A stretch of DNA of 5,116 bases from Nitrospirae bacterium CG2_30_53_67 (lineage in GTDB: Bacteria; CG2-30-53-67). Of the stretch, positions 1 to 5,116 are shown in pieces. Position 1 is the first letter of the stretch. Each line of letters begins with the position of its first letter. The DNA is taken from positions 1 through 5,116 of the forward strand of contig MNYV01000039.1 in NCBI GenBank assembly GCA_001873285.1. Direction: 5' to 3'. A program made the position numbers and the translations under genes. The notes beneath the pieces were generated by a model, which had not been told where the DNA came from, did no database searches, and saw only the letters and a program-made list of their open reading frames with translations.

Positions 1-367
1 CAAGAGGGACGAGGGTATTTAATACATTGGACTTTCCCTGACGAGGCTCCAGCCTGTAAAACCTGATCTGGTCCTCATACTGCATGCAGATCTCATCCGT
101 TTTGTCAGTAGACCCATCGGAACCGATCAATATTTCTATCTTATCCTTCGGGTAATCCAGTTCCAGCGCATTCCTGATCTTTTTCTCAATCACCGCCTCT
201 TCGTTATAGGCCGCAATGATGACCGATACTGAGGGTAAGTCTTCAGGACTGACAGGGATCTCGGGTTTTTCCCTTTTGAACCGCGCCAATAAAAAAAGAA
301 GGAGCGGATAGAGAAGATAGGTGTATAGAATCAAAAAGAGTGAGACGAAGAATATCAGGATAGACAT
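1..367 (-). CDS. Family 2 glycosyltransferase, N-terminal part (cut by left edge)
   Basis: This is the first 122 codons of an inner-membrane glycosyltransferase; the gene continues past the left edge. Residues 2-28 form a hydrophobic segment (FLILYTYLLYPLLLFLLARF) followed by a basic linker, then the start of a GT-A fold: SVSVIIAAYNEE at about 47-57 (first beta strand and nucleotide-binding turn), a conserved DYP at 71-73, and IGSDGSTDKTDE at 81-92, where D84 is the usual nucleotide-sugar aspartate. RQGKSNVLN at 109-117 matches the R-x-GK-x-x-ALN motif of the family. The DXD and any QXXRW motif would lie beyond the edge. An N-terminal membrane segment before the GT-A domain is typical of processive or polysaccharide-synthase-like GT2 enzymes rather than simple dolichyl-phosphate-mannose synthases, which makes a role in polymer synthesis likely but unproven. 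Two in-frame ATGs occur, at 373 and 367. I chose 367 because GAGG sits six bases before it, whereas it directly abuts the one at 373. The gene follows the GT-C gene almost without a gap, so the two are probably co-transcribed. Confidence 0.9.
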   Translation of the reverse strand, partial: MSILIFFVSLFLILYTYLLYPLLLFLLARFKREKPEIPVSPEDLPSVSVIIAAYNEEAVIEKKIRNALELDYPKDKIEILIGSDGSTDKTDEICMQYEDQIRFYRLEPRQGKSNVLNTLVPL

Positions 368-373
368 GCGCAT

Positions 374-379
374 CCTCGC
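374..379 (-). promoter_or_regulatory. Ribosome binding site for the GT2 gene, overlapping the upstream stop codon
   Basis: On the minus strand GCGAGG begins with the last base of the TAG stop of the GT-C gene and ends six bases before the ATG at 367. The overlap of stop codon and Shine-Dalgarno sequence suggests translational coupling between the two glycosyltransferase genes. It also favours ATG 367 over ATG 373, where there would be no spacer. Confidence 0.6.
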
Positions 380-2172
380 TATTTTAATTGAATGACCTTC
401 ACCGTGGGCCCCGGGAGATTAAGCTCATCCGCATTAAATTCCTTCACCAGTTTCCCTTTGGTGAATAGATCATGATAAAATTTCCTGAAAGAAGGAAAGC
501 CTTTCAATCTATGATTATCTCCATCAACGAATGATTCGTAATGATCACTGCTCGTTACAGCGTACCTATACCCCTGGCCTACATAGTAGCCATAATCATT
601 CACACCGACCGTTTTCAGCGGATTCGCCATGTCCCTGTCGTATTCCGTGTCCGCGATGGTTTCTCCAGACACGATTTCCTTTCCCCGCCACCAGGGAAAG
701 CGGATCTCTTTTATATCGTAGGTTATTCCTTCAGCCGACTGCATCTTGAGATCATAATATCTTACCAGATGTTTTGTGAACTGGCCGTCTTCTCCTTGCC
801 TGCGTTTCGCCTTTTCATAAAATTCTTGGATGTTTCCCCTGTTCATCCTCAATACGGCAGCGCCCTCTGCAAGCAATAGTTTTGTGCCGGCCGGTATATT
901 GGCTTCAATCCAGTTTCTGGCCAGAGATCTTGTATCGGTCTTGGACACCAATATATTATTTCTTACCACGTGATACAAAGGAAAAAGGAGAGCGATGGTT
1001 AATAAGAGACTTGCGGACCGCTGATTATCGAGCTTTTTAAAAAATTGAGACAATGCAAACGCCCCGGCAATGGAGAGGAAGGGATAGATGATCAACTGAT
1101 GCCGGACTTCGGTGTAAGATGGACTCGTAATGATCGAAATAACCGAAAAGATAACCGGAAAAGAAAGAAGGATCGAGTTTTTAATGCTCAGTTTCGCGAA
1201 CATATAAATCAAACCCAGGATAAAGATGACCGCGATGACGATCCCGGCGCCCTCTTGAGAGAATAATACATGAATATAGTTGTACACGGATTTAAGGAGA
1301 TAATGGTTTTCATATCGGGTTGCCAGAACCTCCTCTTTCCCCTGGAAGGGTGCGTACAGATTTAGTTTGTATGGAGATATCATATTAAACATCTTCACAA
1401 TTTGCCCGAAGGTTGCCTTTCTTCCCAGGGGGTCCAGGAAATTATAAGGGGAAGATAGGAAGTAAATCCCCCAGAATGAAATAAGAGCGTAAATATATTT
1501 TCGAAACACCAGGAGTTTCTTCCGTCTAAACATTTCGTAAAGAGACGCCGCCAGAATGCACGGGAGGAGTGCAATCGGATAATACTTGGTGGCCGTACCC
1601 AGTCCGGCAAATAACCCTGCGCGGATATAGTCTTTTGCCTGAAAATCGTTTTCGACGATGCTGAGGAGATTGTACACGGAAAGAACGGTAAAAAATGCTG
1701 TGGGGACATCGGCCTTCACATCCTGACCGGAAAAGATATGGCCATAACAGAGCGCCAGCAGAAGAGAAGCGTAAAGCCCCACCCGTTTTGACCAGAATCT
1801 TTCCCCAATCCTGTAAGTCACATAAACTGTCGCGATACCGAATAGCGTCACGGTCATCCTGCCGATCAGGATAAAGGGCCATGGATTTTTGAAATAATAG
1901 ACTGCAAAGGCGGCGACATCGGAGAAATACCCCAAGGTCTTTCCAATGATATAGAAAAGACCGTATTCAAAGAATAAGAGATACATCAGGAAGGCCGGCT
2001 TGTGGAACCAGTGGGGGTTGAAATCCCCGCTTCCGAACGAGACGGCCCGATTGATAAAGTGCTGTTCATCCGGATAATAGGAAAAAGGATACCCATGCCG
2101 GATGCCCCAAAATCTCAATACAGCAGCGACTACGAGCACGAGAAGAATGTAATAGTTCCTGGATCTATTCAA
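379..2172 (-). CDS. ArnT/PMT-like GT-C membrane glycosyltransferase (PMT_2/GT39-like superfamily)
   Basis: A 597-residue multi-pass inner-membrane protein predicted to transfer a sugar from a polyprenyl-phosphate carrier to a periplasmic acceptor. Residues 7-24 form the first membrane helix. The first outside loop then carries PDEQHFI at 34-40, where D35-E36 fits the acidic pair essential in PMT/ArnT enzymes, and HKPAFLMYL at 57-65 fits the family's H-x-P-x-x-x-Y-L segment. QDVKADVPTAFF at 150-161 and TEVRHQLIIYPFL at 354-366 match further conserved loops and helices. Hydrophobic segments recur at about 98-120, 131-147, 158-171, 185-211, 225-240, 309-327, 334-350, 358-377 and 387-403. From about 411 a hydrophilic C-terminal region begins (R-x-LARNWIEANIPAG, then a long polar tail), longer than in the simplest members. 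The acceptor and sugar cannot be read from the sequence. The start is TTG: an in-frame TAA lies at 2191-2193 and no in-frame ATG or GTG occurs between them, while AGGA lies eight bases before the TTG and the first membrane helix is complete. It is followed closely by a GT2 gene and preceded by a 97-base gap. Confidence 0.88.
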   Translation of the reverse strand: MNRSRNYYILLVLVVAAVLRFWGIRHGYPFSYYPDEQHFINRAVSFGSGDFNPHWFHKPAFLMYLLFFEYGLFYIIGKTLGYFSDVAAFAVYYFKNPWPFILIGRMTVTLFGIATVYVTYRIGERFWSKRVGLYASLLLALCYGHIFSGQDVKADVPTAFFTVLSVYNLLSIVENDFQAKDYIRAGLFAGLGTATKYYPIALLPCILAASLYEMFRRKKLLVFRKYIYALISFWGIYFLSSPYNFLDPLGRKATFGQIVKMFNMISPYKLNLYAPFQGKEEVLATRYENHYLLKSVYNYIHVLFSQEGAGIVIAVIFILGLIYMFAKLSIKNSILLSFPVIFSVISIITSPSYTEVRHQLIIYPFLSIAGAFALSQFFKKLDNQRSASLLLTIALLFPLYHVVRNNILVSKTDTRSLARNWIEANIPAGTKLLLAEGAAVLRMNRGNIQEFYEKAKRRQGEDGQFTKHLVRYYDLKMQSAEGITYDIKEIRFPWWRGKEIVSGETIADTEYDRDMANPLKTVGVNDYGYYVGQGYRYAVTSSDHYESFVDGDNHRLKGFPSFRKFYHDLFTKGKLVKEFNADELNLPGPTVKVIQLK

Positions 2173-2269
2173 AGGGTCATTCCTGTTCTGTTAATTTAAG
2201 CTTGCAAAAAATGAATGTGTCGGTCCTTTTATCACCAAGGCTTGATCCCGGCTATCTCCCTATGTCTGC
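2173..2269 (-). other. 97-base intergenic gap, possible weak promoter
   Basis: This is the longest non-coding stretch in the window, between the alpha/beta-hydrolase stop and the GT-C start. On the minus strand its lower half is AT-rich, with a run of six T near 2210, an AAGCTT palindrome and TTAAAT. CCGACA about 18 bases before TTAAAT is a poor match to a sigma-70 promoter (four of six in each box). I see no GC-rich hairpin followed by a T-run, so no intrinsic terminator is called. Either the operon reads through or a weak internal promoter starts the two glycosyltransferase genes here. Confidence 0.3.
2181..2186 (-). promoter_or_regulatory. Ribosome binding site supporting the TTG start of the GT-C gene
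   Basis: ACAGGA on the minus strand lies eight bases before TTG 2172. It decides the start, since the nearby ATG at 2180 is out of frame and opens only three codons (ATG ACC CTT TGA) before a stop. Confidence 0.45.
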
Positions 2270-3199
2270 TCACCCCTCAATTGCCTTTGCCAATTCCTGG
2301 ATCTTGTCCGCGCGGAAGATTTTTATCGGGAGGTCCAGCCGGTTGAACAAGTAATTGGTGTTAAAGTAGTGTCCCGTCCCCGGTATAATGCGGATGTCCT
2401 TGGGTGGAGACATTTTCGCGTAGATTCCGGTTAGGGGTTTTACCTGTTCCTCCCTTGCTCCATTAACGAGTCTTACATAGATCATGTTTTTTCGTTCCAA
2501 CAAGGTTTCCACCTCAAAGTCTCGATAGAGCGCCCTGATCGTCTCCAATCGGATGGGTCTATTCAATTCCATGTCCTGCGTGAGGCGCCTCCGGCGAAAT
2601 GTGAATCGTTCATCTCCCTGATAGGGCCAACCCCTGCCGGGACTGATCACGACAATCCTCCGTAGAAGCCGATTGATACCCGGCTCATGAGCTACACCAA
2701 TAGCCACCGAACCTCCAAAGGAGTGCCCCACGAGAACGACCTTGGAGGGATCGACCTCAGGCTGAGAGGCTATGAAACGAACTGCACGAATAGCGTCGCC
2801 AACAAAATCTAAAACCGGCTCCCCGTTGCTATCGAGCGGAGGATCGGGCGATGCCGCATACCCCCTCTGGTCATAGACCAGAACTATGGCTCCACCACGG
2901 CAGAGTTGTTCGGCCAGGATATGATACAAGAAGAGGTGAGAGCCTTTGGGACTGGTTCCGTGCAGGAGAACGACCGCCGGGAGCTTCGTGCCCGGTTGTC
3001 GGTTTGTTGGTCGATAGAGTCTTGCGGCCAGGCTCAGACCGTTTGAAGGCAAGGTCAAGTTCTGTTCCTCTATGATTGGATCCGGGTGGTCCATGAAATA
3101 AAAATCAACCTGGTGGAGCCATAGCACTCCCCAGACCGAGAGAAGGACCGCCGCCCCCCACAGGAATCGGGTGTAGGCTAATCGCCCTTTTTTCTTCAT
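2270..3199 (-). CDS. Membrane-anchored alpha/beta-hydrolase (putative esterase/deacylase)
   Basis: A 309-residue serine hydrolase of the alpha/beta-hydrolase fold. Residues 1-7 are basic (MKKKGRL) and 12-28 are hydrophobic with no clear signal-peptidase site or lipobox cysteine, so the protein is probably anchored in the inner membrane with its catalytic domain in the periplasm. The fold is clear: VVLLHGTS at 76-83 gives the oxyanion loop, VLVYDQRGYAAS at 106-117 the D-x-RG-x-x-x-S strand turn, and VGHSFGGS at 157-164 the nucleophile elbow with Ser160. His277 in GTGHYF is the catalytic histidine. The acid strand reads NGAREEQV at 246-253, aligning with the common HGxxDxxV pattern, so Glu250 probably replaces the usual Asp. 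A basic insertion at about 185-240 may form a lid. The substrate is unknown; beside glycan genes, removal of acyl groups from a polysaccharide or glycolipid is a reasonable inference, but peptidase or lipase activity is not excluded. ATG 3199 is the natural start because it gives a standard anchor. AGAGGA upstream is distant (about 12 bases), so the ribosome site is weak. Confidence 0.85.
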   Translation of the reverse strand: MKKKGRLAYTRFLWGAAVLLSVWGVLWLHQVDFYFMDHPDPIIEEQNLTLPSNGLSLAARLYRPTNRQPGTKLPAVVLLHGTSPKGSHLFLYHILAEQLCRGGAIVLVYDQRGYAASPDPPLDSNGEPVLDFVGDAIRAVRFIASQPEVDPSKVVLVGHSFGGSVAIGVAHEPGINRLLRRIVVISPGRGWPYQGDERFTFRRRRLTQDMELNRPIRLETIRALYRDFEVETLLERKNMIYVRLVNGAREEQVKPLTGIYAKMSPPKDIRIIPGTGHYFNTNYLFNRLDLPIKIFRADKIQELAKAIEG

Positions 3200-3257
3200 G
3201 AGATCCAGGTTGTTCCTCTTTACGGCAAAGGCCCCGGTCGTTCACGGGTGTCCGACC

Positions 3258-4928
3258 TTACGACTCCCGGATGAGTAAGACAACCAGGTCGTCCTGAAAG
3301 GACGGAGGCTCCAGCGTGATGGCATCGGTGCTGCGTGCGATGAGACGGAGACGCTGATCGTGAAAGATCCCTTGGCTCGGCTCATAATATTGGACCCCGT
3401 AGGTCCCCGTCGGCAGGTTTAGACGGATCCGACTGTGATCGGATCGGGCGCCGCTCCGTTCATTCACAAGATAAAGCACGCTTTTTGCAGGGTTTCTGGA
3501 AATCTTGGCAAAAACAAAATCAACACCGGAATAGCCCTCAACGAGGGTATCGGTGGCCTCCATTTTCCACCACTCCGTATATTTCTCCCAGAACGGGCGA
3601 ATGTACCGAACAACGTCTTCCGCCGGCCCAAGTTCGATTTTCTCAATATCTTCGCACCCCCCCTCGGAATGATAATTCCAGTAAACATCGGCCATACTCC
3701 AGGTCCAGTACTCTTTGCGGCGGTAAACAGGATCGACGTTTCCGTGCCTAATCCGACCGCTTTCGTCGATCCATCCTGGTTTGTTGATTTGTGAAAGAGA
3801 GCGTCCGACCCGGTAGTAATAGTCCTTCAGACCGTGGCGTCTGGGATCGCTTGATGTACAAGAATGGTTGACGGCCAGCTTGTTCCACTTCAGCTCGGGC
3901 CAAATGGCACGGTCTGTCGTCCCGGCCGAGGTGGTGATGAGATGGTTAAACGGGCTCATGCGTTCAAGATACTCGGCTGCGTATGTCTGGTAAAGTTTGT
4001 TCCGGCCGAACTCATTGAAGATCTGGAAGAATACAATGTTCGGGTACGCCCCCAACCTCGACATAAGATACCGCCAGTAAGGTTCCATCTCCCGGTCGGG
4101 AAGGATCCCGTATTTGTAGGAGCGCAGGTTCCGCCGGACTGAGGTAAAAATCACGGGCTCCAGATAGACTCCTCTTTCCATGGCATATCTAAAGACGTCA
4201 TCGAATTTTCGCCATGTGGCCAAATCAAATCGAGAATAGTCGGGATTTACTCTTGTTCCGGACCAGGGCCAGACGTCGATCCCAACTCGCTGGTAATAGT
4301 AATTGACCTCAAGGCCGAAACGAAGGACATTTATATTATTCTCGGCAGCAAGATCAATGAACTCGCGCCACCGGCGACTCCCCATGAGCAGCCAAGCTGT
4401 TTTTGAGACGAAATAAGGCCTGGATCCATCGTCAAGTTTGAGCCGCCTGGGGTATTCAGGATCAATATTTACAAACCCGCGCCTGAAACTCGAATTCGCA
4501 CGAAAGCGTCCGGATGTTTTAAATGTTCCTCCCGGATAATCGAGAATGAGATGAAACTCATAGTCTCCCGCCCGGCGAGGCGTAAACCGGATCCGGTAGA
4601 GGGAGCCGTCCCTACTGTCACAGAAACCGCGCAGCTCGGTGATGCCGCCCCCGGGGCCCTCGTAATGACCCCTGAGGTCTGAGTCGACAAAAGGGTTGCC
4701 GGGCGAGGGCGGCAGGTCACGAACGGTGATTTCATGCAGATCGTACACATCTACAAATTCGGGGAAAACAACCCTCGGTTCAGCCTGAACCAGGCCTACA
4801 AAGGCGGTGATCTGGATTAAGCCGACGGTGCAGACCCATAGATATCTCCCGAGCGTCCTGGACCGGGCCGGTCCGCTGCGACTGCACAAAAACAATTTAC
4901 GCACTAATAGGAGATCCGATATTTCCAT
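3258..4928 (-). CDS. Secreted glycoside hydrolase-like protein (DUF5060 + DUF4038-like clan GH-A barrel)
   Basis: Numbering is from ATG 4928 (556 residues). A basic region precedes a hydrophobic segment at about 31-48 that ends LVQA before EP, a good signal-peptidase I site after A49, so the mature enzyme is exported. Residues about 52-142 form a beta-sandwich of the DUF5060 type: NPF at 78-80, GFCD at 101-104, then RIRFTPRRAGDYEF. A TIM-barrel domain similar to DUF4038/GH140-type proteins follows: LKLDDGSRPYFVSKTAWLL at 163-181, NVLRFGL at 200-206, ERGVYLEPVIF at 251-261, and IVFFQIFNEFG at 298-308, where N305-E306 is the clan GH-A Asn-Glu acid/base pair. WIDESGR at 386-392 places E389 as the probable nucleophile. 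The last 90 or so residues look like a C-terminal beta domain. The family acts on plant or bacterial polysaccharides; the substrate here is unknown. The start is uncertain: the frame is open to GTG 5048, but that would overlap the upstream gene by 145 bases. ATG 4928 (25-base overlap) and GTG 4904 (one-base overlap, TAGTG) both keep the signal peptide. Confidence 0.85.
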   Translation of the reverse strand: MEISDLLLVRKLFLCSRSGPARSRTLGRYLWVCTVGLIQITAFVGLVQAEPRVVFPEFVDVYDLHEITVRDLPPSPGNPFVDSDLRGHYEGPGGGITELRGFCDSRDGSLYRIRFTPRRAGDYEFHLILDYPGGTFKTSGRFRANSSFRRGFVNIDPEYPRRLKLDDGSRPYFVSKTAWLLMGSRRWREFIDLAAENNINVLRFGLEVNYYYQRVGIDVWPWSGTRVNPDYSRFDLATWRKFDDVFRYAMERGVYLEPVIFTSVRRNLRSYKYGILPDREMEPYWRYLMSRLGAYPNIVFFQIFNEFGRNKLYQTYAAEYLERMSPFNHLITTSAGTTDRAIWPELKWNKLAVNHSCTSSDPRRHGLKDYYYRVGRSLSQINKPGWIDESGRIRHGNVDPVYRRKEYWTWSMADVYWNYHSEGGCEDIEKIELGPAEDVVRYIRPFWEKYTEWWKMEATDTLVEGYSGVDFVFAKISRNPAKSVLYLVNERSGARSDHSRIRLNLPTGTYGVQYYEPSQGIFHDQRLRLIARSTDAITLEPPSFQDDLVVLLIRES

Positions 4929-5116
4929 TGTTTGATCGCTGCCTTCAGCCGGCTGAACTGCCGGCCGATGGAAGAAAAAGCAAGCCTCAACAGCACGGGC
5001 CGGAGCCATCCCATATACCGCCCGAAAAGACTGACTTGATATGCCCACTCGTGTGCATAATCCCCGGCTGAGAGGTTTGGAGGATTGTTGCGATACTCGG
5101 GGACCGGTCTGCCCCG
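4904..5116 (-). CDS. C-terminal 70 codons of an unidentified protein (cut by right edge)
   Basis: An open frame enters from the right edge and ends at TAG 4904-4906. It encodes 70 residues beginning RGRPVPEYRNNPP, passing AHEWAYQVSLFGRYMGW at about 21-37, then a basic, leucine-rich tail ending KQWKYRISY. The composition is protein-like, with plentiful Trp, Tyr and Arg in reasonable positions and no internal stop. It competes with the long N-terminal extension of the glycoside hydrolase frame, whose residues in the same stretch look less natural. I do not recognise the family; the basic amphipathic C-terminus could suit a membrane-associated glycan enzyme or a methyltransferase, but that is a guess. 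Its stop overlaps or abuts the plausible starts of the downstream glycoside hydrolase, suggesting one transcript. Confidence 0.6.
   Translation of the reverse strand, partial: RGRPVPEYRNNPPNLSAGDYAHEWAYQVSLFGRYMGWLRPVLLRLAFSSIGRQFSRLKAAIKQWKYRISY

Noticed and set aside
541-879. Plus-strand open frames antisense to the GT-C gene (also 531-749, 1045-1266 and 2002-2199)
   Set aside because: They lie wholly or almost wholly opposite a well-supported membrane protein, have low-complexity or unnatural composition, and show no recognisable domain.
1395-1882. Minus-strand open frames in another phase of the GT-C gene
   Set aside because: The GT-C frame is continuous with membrane helices across the whole region, so these are out-of-phase shadows and not signs of a frameshift.
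2169-2180. Three-codon open frame (ATG ACC CTT TGA) overlapping the TTG start as a leader peptide
   Set aside because: The AGGA directly abuts the ATG with no spacer, so initiation there is unlikely; such short frames arise by chance.
3236-3257. Inverted repeat GGTCG/CGACC after the glycoside hydrolase stop as a terminator
   Set aside because: The stem is only five base pairs with a 12-base loop and no T-run follows, so it is weak and could be chance.
3435-4142. Plus-strand and alternative-frame open frames over the glycoside hydrolase
   Set aside because: They mirror a gene with clear catalytic motifs and carry no motif of their own.
4841-4859. GGGAGA followed by ATG inside the hydrolase signal-peptide region as an alternative start
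   Set aside because: The ATG is in another frame and reaches a stop after about 19 codons, so it cannot start the hydrolase without a frameshift, for which there is no other evidence.

Overview
All five recognisable genes lie on the minus strand, so the window reads from high to low coordinates: an unidentified gene cut by the right edge (ends at 4904), a secreted DUF5060/DUF4038-like glycoside hydrolase (3258-4928), a membrane-anchored alpha/beta-hydrolase (2270-3199), a GT-C membrane glycosyltransferase of the ArnT/PMT type (379-2172), and the first 122 codons of a family 2 glycosyltransferase cut by the left edge (1-367). The plus strand carries no convincing gene. I saw no RNA gene, CRISPR array, insertion sequence or clear terminator.

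The layout looks like part of a surface- or exopolysaccharide biosynthesis locus in a Gram-negative-type bacterium of moderate GC. Protein style and organisation would fit a deltaproteobacterial or Nitrospirota-like environmental genome, but nothing in the window fixes the taxon. Gene spacing is tight: the glycoside hydrolase start overlaps or abuts the stop of the upstream gene, 58 bases separate it from the alpha/beta-hydrolase, 97 bases separate that from the GT-C gene, and the GT-C stop lies 11 bases from the GT2 start. The 97-base gap (2173-2269) is the only place with room for an internal promoter. It also coincides with a drop in GC content, from the mid 50s or higher on sampled lines of the right half to the 30s-40s on sampled lines of the left half.

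Working model (inference): the GT2 and GT-C proteins build or decorate a glycan at the inner membrane, the GT-C enzyme using a polyprenyl-phosphate sugar. The exported glycoside hydrolase and the anchored hydrolase (esterase or deacylase candidate) trim or edit the product outside the cytoplasm. The combination is plausible and perhaps not described in detail, but each family is known; I found no evidence of a wholly new type of system.
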